From positions 20,552 to 84,551 of the forward strand of contig NZ_NRSJ01000016.1 of assembly GCF_016584085.1 (NCBI RefSeq): a stretch of 64,000 bases of DNA, in the 5' to 3' direction. The position numbers were made by a program, and so were the translations under genes. Source of the DNA: Halochromatium glycolicum (GTDB taxonomy: Bacteria > Pseudomonadota > Gammaproteobacteria > Chromatiales > Chromatiaceae). Below, piece by piece: positions 1 through 7,946 of this stretch (the stretch's first letter is position 1; every line of letters begins with the position of its first letter). The notes beneath the pieces were generated by a model. The model ran no database searches. It saw only the letters and a program-made list of their open reading frames with translations, and was not told where the DNA came from.

Positions 1-2
1 AG

Positions 3-566
3 ACCTGGATCGTACTGAAGAGGCTGCCGATCGCGTCGTACAGCTTCTTTTGGGCGATGGTGAGCCCTGAGTACGCGCAGCGCCTAACGGACCTCTATAT
101 CGACGGCGCATCGACCCTGACCAATAAGGCGTCGCGGCAACGGGCGGTGGAGGCCCCTCGGCCACCGCAGGCGGTGCTGCAGGAATCGGGGCCGGATTCG
201 GCGTTGGTGCTGCTGTCGTTGCTGCAGAAGGAGGGCCGCTTCCTAGACTTCCTTCAGGAAGAGGTCTCAGGGTATTCGGACCATGAGGTCGGCGCTGCGG
301 CGCGGGTCGTGCACGACGGCTGCCGCCGTGTCCTCGATGATCATCTCAGCATTGCGCCGGTGCGTGATGAGGCGGAGGGGAGTCAGGTGACGCTGCAGAA
401 GGGCTTCGATCCCTCGGCCGAGCGCCCAACCGGTCATGTCATCGGCGAGCCTCCGTTCACCGGATCGCTCGTGCATCGGGGCTGGCGTGCGCTGGACGTC
501 CGCCTGCCCCAGGTCGCGAGCAGTCGCGACGTTCGGATTCTCGCACCAGCGGAGGTAGAGCTGTGA
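3..566 (+). CDS. DUF2760 family protein, 5' end not resolved
   Basis: The C-terminal part matches the DUF2760 family found beside Hsp70-type genes: a stretch around LLQKEGRFLDFLQEEVSGYS, then ARVVHDGCR, then GEPPFTGSLVHRGWRA, ending in APAEVEL. Function is unknown; the genetic link to an Hsp70 suggests a chaperone partner. The reading frame is open to the left edge. An in-frame ATG at 57 would give 169 residues, a little short for the family, so the true start is probably upstream or outside the window. The TGA stop overlaps the GTG start of the next gene (GTGA), which implies translational coupling. Confidence 0.8.
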   Translation, partial: TWIVLKRLPIASYSFFWAMVSPEYAQRLTDLYIDGASTLTNKASRQRAVEAPRPPQAVLQESGPDSALVLLSLLQKEGRFLDFLQEEVSGYSDHEVGAAARVVHDGCRRVLDDHLSIAPVRDEAEGSQVTLQKGFDPSAERPTGHVIGEPPFTGSLVHRGWRALDVRLPQVASSRDVRILAPAEVEL

Positions 567-2431
567 GCGCTGCGCGTTATGCCATCGGGATCGATCTGGG
601 GACCACCCATTCGGCCTTGTCCTATGTCGAGATCGCAAAATGCGAAGGCGAGGAGGTCGACCAACGCATCCTGGCGATCCCGCAGCTGACCGCCGCAGGC
701 TCGGTCGAGGAGCGGCCGCTGCTGCCGTCGTTCATCTACCTGCCGCACCCGGATGAGCACACACCGGGCGATCTAACCCTGCCTTGGGGCGGTGATCCGA
801 ACCGGGTCATCGGCGAACATGCGCGGCGTCAGGGCGTGACCACGCCGATCCGCCTGGTCGCCAGCGCCAAGAGCTGGCTCTGCCATCCGGATGTGGATCG
901 CAAGGCCGCGATCCTTCCGCCCGAGGTGCCGAGCGACGTCCAGCAGCTCTCGCCATTCGAGGCCAGTGTGCTCTATCTGAGTCACCTGCGCGAGGCCTGG
1001 AACGGTGCCCATCCCTATGATCCGCTCGACGGGCAGGATGTCACCGTCACGGTGCCGGCCTCATTCGATCCGGCCGCGCGCGAACTGACGGCCGAGGCCG
1101 CGAAGGCGGTCGGCATCGACAACCTGGTGCTTCTGGAGGAGCCGCAGGCGGCGCTCTACAGTTGGGTCAACGACAGCGTCGGACGCTGGCGCCATGATGT
1201 GAAGGTGGGCGACATCATCCTGGTGGTCGATGTCGGCGGCGGCACCAGTGACTTCTCGCTGATCGCGGTGACCGAGCAGGACGGCGCGCTGGAGCTGACT
1301 CGGGTTGCGGTCGGCGAGCACATCCTGCTCGGCGGCGACAACATGGACCTGACCCTGGCCCATGTCGTCAAGCAGAAGCTCAAGAAGAACGGTGTCGAGC
1401 TCGACCGCTGGCAGCTGCAGGCGCTCACCCACGGCTGCCGCCAGGCCAAGGAGGCGCTTCTGGCCGATGCCGAGCGCGAGGCCTATCCGATCGTGGTCCC
1501 GAGCCGCGGCGCCAAGCTGATCGGTGGCTCGATCCGCACCGAGCTCACCCGCGATGAGGTGACCGATACCCTTATCGAGGGCTTCTTCCCCGAGGTCTCG
1601 GTCGACGAGCGCCCGGCCCAGCGCGCCCGCGGCGCCCTGACCAAGGTGGGGCTGCCCTTCGCGCAGGACCCAGCCGTGACCCGCCATCTGGCGGCCTTCC
1701 TCGGCAAGCAGGCTGGTGCGACCGAGGATCTCGAGGGCTTTGTCGAGCATGCGCACTGGGCGAGCTTCCTGCACCCGACCGCGGTGCTGTTCAACGGCGG
1801 CGTCTTCAATGCCGAGGTGCTGCGCGACCGGGTGCTGCACGTGCTGAACCAATGGCTCGCGGCCGAGGACGCGCCGGCGGCGCGGTTGCTTGAGGCACAT
1901 GACATGGACCTGGCCGTCGCGCGGGGTGCGGCGTTCTATTCGTATGCCCGCAATCACGGCGGTGTGCGCATCCGCGGCGGCACCTCGCACTCCTACTATG
2001 TCGGCATCGAGCGCAGCATGCCCGCGATCCCGGGCATGGAGCCGGAGCTGCATGCCCTCTGCGTCGTTCCATTCGGGCTCGAGGAGGGCAGCGAGCCGGT
2101 GATGCCGCCGCAGGAGTTCGGGCTCGTGGTCGGCGAGCCGGTACGCTTCCGTTTCTTCGGCTCCAGCGTTCGGCGCGAGGATCAGGTCGGCGATCTGCTC
2201 GAGGAATGGTCCGAGGACGAGCTCGAGGAGCTCGAAGAGATCCAGACCAGCCTGCCGGCGGACAAGCTCAAGCGTAGCGAGGTCGTCCCGGTGCGCCTGC
2301 AGGCGGCGGTGTCGGAGGTCGGCACCTTGGAGCTGACCGCGATCCCGACCCAGGGCAAGGCGGTCGGGGAGACCAGCGATTGGAAGGTGTCGTTCAATAC
2401 GCGCGGCGGCAGTAACGCCGACGCCGAGTGA
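563..2431 (+). CDS. Hsp70 family (DnaK-like) chaperone
   Basis: A 622-residue protein with the Hsp70 ATPase fold. The phosphate-1 motif is GIDLGTTHSALSY near residues 9-21. A VVDVGGGTSDF phosphate-2 motif lies around residue 220, and VLFNGGVFNA lies in subdomain II. It differs from housekeeping DnaK in lacking an obvious C-terminal lid and EEVD-like tail, and belongs to the shorter Hsp70 group that pairs with DUF2760. The GTG start overlaps the upstream stop by four bases. In many proteobacteria a second large Hsp70/DUF3731 gene follows this pair; here the next gene is an unrelated dehydrogenase, so the cluster is reduced. Client proteins are unknown. Confidence 0.9.
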   Translation: MSAARYAIGIDLGTTHSALSYVEIAKCEGEEVDQRILAIPQLTAAGSVEERPLLPSFIYLPHPDEHTPGDLTLPWGGDPNRVIGEHARRQGVTTPIRLVASAKSWLCHPDVDRKAAILPPEVPSDVQQLSPFEASVLYLSHLREAWNGAHPYDPLDGQDVTVTVPASFDPAARELTAEAAKAVGIDNLVLLEEPQAALYSWVNDSVGRWRHDVKVGDIILVVDVGGGTSDFSLIAVTEQDGALELTRVAVGEHILLGGDNMDLTLAHVVKQKLKKNGVELDRWQLQALTHGCRQAKEALLADAEREAYPIVVPSRGAKLIGGSIRTELTRDEVTDTLIEGFFPEVSVDERPAQRARGALTKVGLPFAQDPAVTRHLAAFLGKQAGATEDLEGFVEHAHWASFLHPTAVLFNGGVFNAEVLRDRVLHVLNQWLAAEDAPAARLLEAHDMDLAVARGAAFYSYARNHGGVRIRGGTSHSYYVGIERSMPAIPGMEPELHALCVVPFGLEEGSEPVMPPQEFGLVVGEPVRFRFFGSSVRREDQVGDLLEEWSEDELEELEEIQTSLPADKLKRSEVVPVRLQAAVSEVGTLELTAIPTQGKAVGETSDWKVSFNTRGGSNADAE

Positions 2432-2444
2432 GGCGATTGCCTCA
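2429..2444 (+). terminator. small hairpin at the end of the Hsp70 gene
   Basis: TGAGGC-GATT-GCCTCA is a perfect 6-bp stem with a 4-base loop that begins just before the Hsp70 stop codon. No T run follows, so it is a weak intrinsic terminator at best. The bases AGGCGATT also match the end of the 159-bp dispersed repeat described elsewhere in this window. The rest of the gap to 2599 holds a second palindrome (GCTCGCTCGCGAGC near 2540) and no gene that I can see. Confidence 0.3.
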
Positions 2445-2599
2445 GCACGCCCAAGGCCCGCGAGTTGCGTCTCAGCAGACGGCGTAGGCGCTTGTCTGTC
2501 AATAACTTGAACACGATTTGCCAGCCGGTCGGGTCGTTTTGCTCGCTCGCGAGCGATGCCTGATTCAGTTTCTTCGCGGACAACCCCTAAGGAGTTTTG

Positions 2600-3520
2600 A
2601 TGACGCTATCCGTCGGTTTCATTGGTCTCGGTATCATGGGGCGGCCGATGGCACTCAATCTGCGGCGGGCCGGTCATGCGTTGGCGGTCTGGGCGCGGCG
2701 TCCGGAGGCGACGGCGGCATTGACCGAGGCCGGGGCCGAGGTCTGCGCCTCGCCGGCCGCGGTGGCCGCCCGCAGCGAGGTCTGCTTCACGATGGTCGCG
2801 GATACCGAGGACGTCGAGCAGGTGCTCCTCGGCACTGGGGACTCGGGGATGGAGCCGGTCATCGCCGGTGCCCAGCCGGGCAGTGTCGTGGTCGACATGA
2901 GCACGATCGCGCCGTCGGCCGCAAGGCGCATCGCCGAGCGCCTCGCCTCCGCCGGGATCGAGATGCTCGATGCGCCGGTCTCGGGCGGCGAGCAGGGCGC
3001 GATCGACGGCACCCTGTCGATCATGGTCGGCGGTCCGGCTTCGACCTTCGCGCGGGTGCAGCCGCTGTTCGAGCGGATGGGCCGCCACATCGTCCATGTC
3101 GGCGACCAGGGCGCCGGCCAGGTCTGCAAGGCCTGCAATCAGGTGCTCGTCGGCCACACCATCGCCGGGGTCGCCGAGGCGTTGCTCTTGGCCGAGGCCT
3201 CGGGGGTGGACGGGGCCAAGGTGCGTGAGGCGCTGCTCGGCGGTTTTGCCAACAGCCGCATCCTCGAGGTCCATGGAAAACGGATGCTGGACGGCGATTT
3301 CGCCCCCGGCTTCAAGGCCAGGCTGCATCAGAAGGACCTGCGCATCGTGCTCGAGGCGGCCAACGAGCTCGGCCTGGCGCTGCCGGGAGCGGCGCAGGTG
3401 CAGCAGGGGCTGAACGCGCTGGTCGGCCAGGGCGATGGCGAGCTCGATTCGGCCGCCCTGTATCAGGTGCTGAAGCGGCTGAACGGCGGCGACTCGACAC
3501 ATCCCGACCGTGATCCCTGA
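2600..3520 (+). CDS. NAD(P)-dependent 2-hydroxy-3-oxopropionate reductase-like dehydrogenase
   Basis: A 306-residue member of the 3-hydroxyisobutyrate/6-phosphogluconate dehydrogenase superfamily. The N-terminal Rossmann motif is GFIGLGIMG (about residues 6-14). The substrate motif DAPVSGGEQGA and the catalytic-lysine motif GAGQVCKACNQ are both present. Family members reduce tartronate semialdehyde to glycerate or oxidise 3-hydroxyisobutyrate; the sequence alone does not settle the substrate. The start is the ATG at 2600, preceded by AAGGAG at 2589-2594; a TTG one codon upstream is less likely. The gene stands alone between the Hsp70 and V-ATPase clusters. Confidence 0.88.
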   Translation: MTLSVGFIGLGIMGRPMALNLRRAGHALAVWARRPEATAALTEAGAEVCASPAAVAARSEVCFTMVADTEDVEQVLLGTGDSGMEPVIAGAQPGSVVVDMSTIAPSAARRIAERLASAGIEMLDAPVSGGEQGAIDGTLSIMVGGPASTFARVQPLFERMGRHIVHVGDQGAGQVCKACNQVLVGHTIAGVAEALLLAEASGVDGAKVREALLGGFANSRILEVHGKRMLDGDFAPGFKARLHQKDLRIVLEAANELGLALPGAAQVQQGLNALVGQGDGELDSAALYQVLKRLNGGDSTHPDRDP

Positions 3521-3577
3521 TCGTTTTACTGGTGGTCTACACTTCATTGGGTAAGAGGGGAAATGCGGTAACGGGAC

Positions 3578-3958
3578 ATGACGCAACGACAATCCAGTGA
3601 TGACGCCGAGCGTGTCGATGCGGCCTTCAATCGGGTGCTGAAGGCGGAGGCCGAGGCGCAGCGCGCGTTGGAGGATTGTCGCAAGCGGGCCGCCGAGCAG
3701 ATTGCAGCGGCGGAACAGGAGGCGCGGGCGATCCAGAGTCGGGCGGAACGGCGTATCGCAGCGGCCCATCGGATCGCCGATCAGGGGATCGAACGCGCGC
3801 TCGATTCGCTGGCGCAGCATGCGAGCGCGCGCCCTGAGCCGGACATGCCGCCGCGCGCCCGGATCGATGCGCTCGTCGCAGCGCTCGCCGCCGAGCTCAC
3901 GGACGGGGACCCGGACGGGAACCTGGACGCTCACCCGGATGGGAACTGGGGCGAGTAG
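3578..3958 (+). CDS. probable V-type ATPase peripheral-stalk coiled-coil subunit (G/H-like)
   Basis: A 126-residue protein, almost wholly helical and rich in Ala, Glu, Arg and Gln over residues 10-85 (for example AAEQIAAAEQEARAIQSRAE), followed by a short Asp/Gly-rich tail. This is the pattern of the G/H stalk subunit that pairs with subunit E, and the gene opens the V-ATPase operon, where such a gene is expected. The assignment rests on coiled-coil composition and position, not on diagnostic residues. The next gene starts four bases after its stop. Confidence 0.6.
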   Translation: MTQRQSSDDAERVDAAFNRVLKAEAEAQRALEDCRKRAAEQIAAAEQEARAIQSRAERRIAAAHRIADQGIERALDSLAQHASARPEPDMPPRARIDALVAALAAELTDGDPDGNLDAHPDGNWGE

Positions 3959-3962
3959 CGCG

Positions 3963-4793
3963 ATGAGACTCGCCTCCCGGCAGCGGCGGTTCGCATTCGC
4001 GCAGGCGCGTATCCAGGCTCGCTATGGCGAGCTACCGGATGCGGCCGACTGGCGCCGGCTCGCCGGTACGCGCGGGTTCGGTGCTTGGCTCGAGGAGGCG
4101 CGCAACGGCCCGTTCCGGGACTGGATCAAGGGGCTTTCAGCCGCGAGCCGGGCGCAGGAGATCGAAGCGGTGCTGCGCAATCGGCTGCTCTTGGAGATCG
4201 AGGCGGTCGCCGACTTCGTGCCCGCTCCCTGGGCAGATGCGGTGCGCTGGACCGGATGGCTGCCGTTGCTGGGATTGCTGGAGCACCTGCGTGCTGGCTG
4301 TCCCGCGCCAGCCTGGGCCTTGACGCTTGCGCCGATGCAGTCGCTGCTCGATGACGCGGGCACGCTGCTGCCCGATCGGGTCCAGCGCTCGGAGCTCGCT
4401 CCGCTGTTGGAGACCGATGCAGAGGGCTCGTTGGGCCAGCACTGGATCGCCACCTGGCGGCAACGCTGGCCAGCGACGACTGCGGCGGTACGCGCCGACC
4501 GAGCCGCGGTCGAGCAGCGTGTCCAGGGCCATCTGAGCCGCTTTCGTCACAGCACGACGGAGGCGGCCTGGAACGCCCGGCAGCAACTGCGCGAGCAGCT
4601 GCGGCTCGACTTTCACGGCCTTGGTCTGTCTCCGGTGGCGCCGTTCGTCTACCTCCTGTTGTTGGCGCTCGACCTGGAACGGGTCCGCGGCGCCTTGCTT
4701 GACCGGGCGCTCTTCGTCGAGCCTGCTTCTGCGCCTACTGCGCCTACTGCGCCTACTGCGCCTACTGCCCCTGCTGCGCTGGAGGCGGCCTGA
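3963..4793 (+). CDS. V-ATPase operon protein of unknown family, candidate subunit C
   Basis: A 276-residue protein that I do not recognise from sequence. The start is the ATG at 3963; the frame is open further upstream but overlaps the preceding coiled-coil gene. It is helical, with a WLPLLGLLEHL segment and a hydrophobic PFVYLLLLALDLERVRGALLD helix near the C-terminus. It ends in an Ala-Pro-Thr run encoded by a 9-bp tandem repeat (4730-4775). Every other V/A-ATPase subunit of this operon is accounted for, so by exclusion it is the best candidate for the d/C-type subunit that docks the central stalk onto the membrane ring. Its stop overlaps the subunit I start by one base. Confidence 0.5.
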   Translation: MRLASRQRRFAFAQARIQARYGELPDAADWRRLAGTRGFGAWLEEARNGPFRDWIKGLSAASRAQEIEAVLRNRLLLEIEAVADFVPAPWADAVRWTGWLPLLGLLEHLRAGCPAPAWALTLAPMQSLLDDAGTLLPDRVQRSELAPLLETDAEGSLGQHWIATWRQRWPATTAAVRADRAAVEQRVQGHLSRFRHSTTEAAWNARQQLREQLRLDFHGLGLSPVAPFVYLLLLALDLERVRGALLDRALFVEPASAPTAPTAPTAPTAPAALEAA

Positions 4794-6622
4794 TGCTGCG
4801 GCCGGTCGCCACGCGCTGGTTCGAGGTGCTGTGTCCGCGCCGCGAGGCGGTGCGGACGCTCGCCGAGCTGGCACGGACCGGCGCGGTCGAGCTGGAGCTG
4901 CGGCGGCCGGAGGCGGGCGAGCGGCTGCTGGCGGAGATCACCTCTGGCCTGGATCGCTACCAGGGCCTGGCGCGACGCTATCAGCGCTATTGGCAGCGCG
5001 GCCGGCTGCGTCACGGCCCCTTGCTGGAGGCCCCGGCGCAGGTGATGGAACGGGCGCTGGCACGCATCGCGGCCTGGCGTCGCGAGGCCGATCCGCTGAT
5101 CGATCAGCTCCAAGCCAGTGAAGAGGAGCTGACCGGTCTGCGCTGGCTCGCGCAGATCATCGAGCAGTTGCGCACCAGCACCCTCGACTTTGCGGGCTTG
5201 ACCGCGGCCGGGCCGTTCCTCGGCAGCTTCTGCACGATCCTGCCGAAGCACACCCGGCTCGATCTGCCGCTGCCGATGTTGGCGCGCAGCGTGCCCTGGC
5301 ATCAGGAGGATTGCTGGGTCCTGCTCGGGCCTCGACGGCGTCTCGAGGGCGCGATGGCACAGGTCAAGGCGCAGCATGGGCGCATCCTGATCCGCCCGGA
5401 TTGGCTCAAGGGCGATGCAGCGACCGCATTGACCCTGATCCAAGCCCGTCGCGCCGAGCTCTCGGAGCGCATCGTCGAGCATGATGCAGCGCTCGATACG
5501 CTGTTCGACGCGTATGCGCTGGGCGACTGCCTCGGCGACCTGCTGTGGCTGGACTGGTTCAGCCGCCAGGTCGGTGGGCTCGAGCCCGCCAGTGCAAACC
5601 TCTCCTGGATCACCGGCTGGACCGACGATCTCGACGGGCAGCGGATCAGCGCGGCCCTGGATCAGGCCGGAACCCGGGCGCTGCTGCGTCTCACGCGGCC
5701 GCCGCCGGGTGCAAGGCCGCCGCAGATCCTGCGCAATCCGGGCTGGCTGCAACCGTTCGAGCTGTTCGCCCGGGCACTCGGCGTGCCGGGTGCGGACGAG
5801 GCCGATCCGACGCCGCTCTTGGCGCTGGTGGTGCCGCTGCTGTTCGGCTACATGTTCGGCGATGTCGGCCAGGGACTGGTGCTGATGGGCCTCGGGCTCT
5901 GGCTGATGCGCCGCCACCTGCTCGCGCGCCTGCTCGTGCTCTGCGGCGCCTCGGCGACCGTCTTCGGCCTGTTGTTCGGCAGCCTGTTCGGCATCGAGGG
6001 GCTGATCCCGGCGCTCTGGCTGCATCCGCTCGCGCATCCGCTGACCGTGCTCCTGGTGCCGCTGGTGTTCGCGGTGGGGCTGTTGTCGGTCGGTCAGCTG
6101 CTCGCCGGCTTCGGGGCGCTGCAGGCGGGGCGCCTGGGCCAGTGGCTCGCGGTCGATGCCGGCCTGCTGCTGCTCTATCTGGGCCTGGCCGGGATGCTCG
6201 CCTGGCCGGAGGCGGGGCTGGGCTGGATCGCGCTGCTCGGGCTGGGCTGGTACCTCGGCGGTGCCTATTGGCTGGCCCAGCGGCTGCTCGGGGCGCTGGC
6301 GGCGGTCGGGCATCTGGCCGAGAGCGCGCTGCAACTGCTCACCAATACCCTGTCGTTCGCGCGCGTCGGCGCCTTCGCGCTGGCCCACGCGGCCTTGTCG
6401 GTGGCCGTGGTCACCATGGCCGAGGCCGCGCCCGGCTGGGCCGCGCTGCTGATCCTGCTGCTCGGCAACCTGGTCATCGTTTTGCTCGAAGGGCTGGTGG
6501 TCTCGATCCAGACCACGCGGCTGGTGCTGTTCGAGTTCTTCAATCGCTTTCTTCAGGGCACGGGGCGCGTCTTCCGGCCGCTGCCGGCGCCGCCAGCCCT
6601 GGTATCCGGAGGTGCCTCATGA
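4793..6622 (+). CDS. ntpI: V-type ATPase subunit I (membrane stator, a-subunit homologue)
   Basis: A 609-residue two-part protein. Residues 1-320 form the soluble, partly coiled-coil arm. From about residue 335 a series of membrane helices begins with PLLALVVPLLFGYMFGDVGQG, a hallmark of this family. The motif LSFARVGAFALAHAAL contains Arg524, the conserved arginine that faces the carboxylate of the rotor ring. The subunit carries the ion half-channels and anchors the peripheral stalks. ATG overlaps the upstream stop, and its own stop overlaps the subunit K start (ATGA). Confidence 0.93.
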   Translation: MLRPVATRWFEVLCPRREAVRTLAELARTGAVELELRRPEAGERLLAEITSGLDRYQGLARRYQRYWQRGRLRHGPLLEAPAQVMERALARIAAWRREADPLIDQLQASEEELTGLRWLAQIIEQLRTSTLDFAGLTAAGPFLGSFCTILPKHTRLDLPLPMLARSVPWHQEDCWVLLGPRRRLEGAMAQVKAQHGRILIRPDWLKGDAATALTLIQARRAELSERIVEHDAALDTLFDAYALGDCLGDLLWLDWFSRQVGGLEPASANLSWITGWTDDLDGQRISAALDQAGTRALLRLTRPPPGARPPQILRNPGWLQPFELFARALGVPGADEADPTPLLALVVPLLFGYMFGDVGQGLVLMGLGLWLMRRHLLARLLVLCGASATVFGLLFGSLFGIEGLIPALWLHPLAHPLTVLLVPLVFAVGLLSVGQLLAGFGALQAGRLGQWLAVDAGLLLLYLGLAGMLAWPEAGLGWIALLGLGWYLGGAYWLAQRLLGALAAVGHLAESALQLLTNTLSFARVGAFALAHAALSVAVVTMAEAAPGWAALLILLLGNLVIVLLEGLVVSIQTTRLVLFEFFNRFLQGTGRVFRPLPAPPALVSGGAS

Positions 6623-6975
6623 ACAAGTCCGTTCTCGTCGCGGCAAGCCTTTTCGTCAGCGCCCTGCTGGTGGCCGGGCTGGCAAGTGTGATCCTCTGGC
6701 AGCCGCACGCCTTCGCCGAGACCGAGATGGTCGCGGTCACCGAGCGCATCATCGATCCCAGTGTGCAGAAATGGGGCTTCTTTGCAGCGGCGCTCGCGAC
6801 TACGATCGGCGCCTTGGGCGCGGCCTATGCGGTGGCGACGGTCGGCGCCGCATCGGTCGGGGCCTTGGCCGAGAAGCCGGAGATCTTCGGCCGGGTCGTG
6901 ATCCTGGTCGGTCTGGCCGAGGGGGTGGCCATCTACGGCCTCATCATCTCGGTGCTGATCCTGAACAAACTCTGA
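6619..6975 (+). CDS. ntpK: V-type ATPase subunit K (rotor-ring proteolipid)
   Basis: A 118-residue membrane protein with an N-terminal hydrophobic segment ending near an AFA site, which could be a signal peptide or an extra helix. A two-helix hairpin with the polar loop AEKPEIFGR follows. Glu101 in GLAEGVAIYG is the ion-carrying carboxylate. It is a single hairpin (8-kDa type) rather than the duplicated 16-kDa form. The loop-aligned position of the Na+-ligand Gln known from sodium rings is Val here, and Gly follows the Glu where sodium rings have Ser. This argues mildly for proton coupling. It overlaps subunit I by four bases. Confidence 0.92.
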   Translation: MNKSVLVAASLFVSALLVAGLASVILWQPHAFAETEMVAVTERIIDPSVQKWGFFAAALATTIGALGAAYAVATVGAASVGALAEKPEIFGRVVILVGLAEGVAIYGLIISVLILNKL

Positions 6976-6984
6976 GCCGGACGC

Positions 6985-7290
6985 ATGGCGAGCCACTGCG
7001 TCTTCATCGGCGACGCGATCGGCGCCGCGGCCTGGCGGCTGGCCGGCGCGGACTGCCGCACGCCGGCGCTGAATGCGGTTCCGGCCCTGCTGCGGAGGTT
7101 GCAGCATGCGCCGCGACCGGACCTGATCCTGATCAGCGCCGACTATGCGGCGGCCGTGCCGACCGCGCAGCTCGATGCGCTGCTCGCCGCCCAGGCGCCG
7201 CGCTGTCTGGTGATCGCCGATGTGAGGGGCCAGCGTGAGCCGGCCGATCAGACCGCGGCCCTGAAGCGGCAGCTGGGGCTGGCGGAATGA
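6985..7290 (+). CDS. ntpF: V-type ATPase subunit F
   Basis: A 101-residue protein with the small alpha/beta fold of subunit F: N-terminal CVFIGDAIGAAAWRLAG, then LILISADYAAAVP, then CLVIADVRG. Subunit F binds subunit D in the central shaft of V1. The size and the position between K and E fit bacterial and archaeal V-ATPase operons. The start of the next gene overlaps its stop (ATGA). Confidence 0.85.
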   Translation: MASHCVFIGDAIGAAAWRLAGADCRTPALNAVPALLRRLQHAPRPDLILISADYAAAVPTAQLDALLAAQAPRCLVIADVRGQREPADQTAALKRQLGLAE

Positions 7291-7946
7291 ACCTCGACGC
7301 GCGCGAGCGGGCGTTGCTGAAGCTGGTGCAGGACGAGCGCGAGCGGGCCTGCCGCGCGCTCCTGAGCGAGGCCTCCCAACGGGCGCAGGCAATCCGGCAG
7401 ACGGCCTATCGACGCGAGCGCGCCGCGCTGCATCAGCGCATCGTCGCCGAGCGCGCCCGGGCCGAGGAGCTGGTGCGCGCGGCCGCCGCGCAGCGGGCAA
7501 CGGCCGAGCGCCGGCTCGCCGAGCAGACCGATGCCCAACTGCTGGCCGCAGCCTGGCCGCAGCTGCGCGCGCAGTTGCAGGAACGCTGGGCGCAGGCGCC
7601 GACCCGCCGGCTCTGGGTGCAGCGTGCATTGGAGCAGGCGCGCCATCGGCTGCCGCCGCGCGCCTGGAGCATCCGCTATGCCGCGGGCTGGACCGGAGAC
7701 GAGCAGGAAGCCGCCCTGTCCGCGCTCGACCCGACCTCGCTGCGTGAGCCCGCGCCGAGACCCGATCCGGCGCTGAGACCGGAGCCGGATCGGCGCCTTG
7801 ATGAGGGGCTCACCGCCGGACTGGTGGTGACCGCCGACCAGGCGGTGCTGGATATGAGTCTGGAGGGACTGCTCCGGGATCGGGCCTGGATCGAGGCCCG
7901 GCTGTTGGCGCTGGCCAAGCATAAGAGCACGAGGTCGCCGCGATGA
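7287..7946 (+). CDS. ntpE: V-type ATPase subunit E (peripheral stalk)
   Basis: A 219-residue protein. The first 100 residues are a long charged helix (LLSEASQRAQAIRQTAYRRE and onward) and the C-terminal half is globular, ending with the SLEGLLRDRAWIEARLLALA segment that matches the C-terminal domain of subunit E. It forms the peripheral stalk with the G/H-type coiled coil and holds the A/B hexamer. A Pro/Arg/Glu-rich insert lies near residues 150-170. It overlaps both neighbours by four bases. Confidence 0.83.
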   Translation: MNLDARERALLKLVQDERERACRALLSEASQRAQAIRQTAYRRERAALHQRIVAERARAEELVRAAAAQRATAERRLAEQTDAQLLAAAWPQLRAQLQERWAQAPTRRLWVQRALEQARHRLPPRAWSIRYAAGWTGDEQEAALSALDPTSLREPAPRPDPALRPEPDRRLDEGLTAGLVVTADQAVLDMSLEGLLRDRAWIEARLLALAKHKSTRSPR

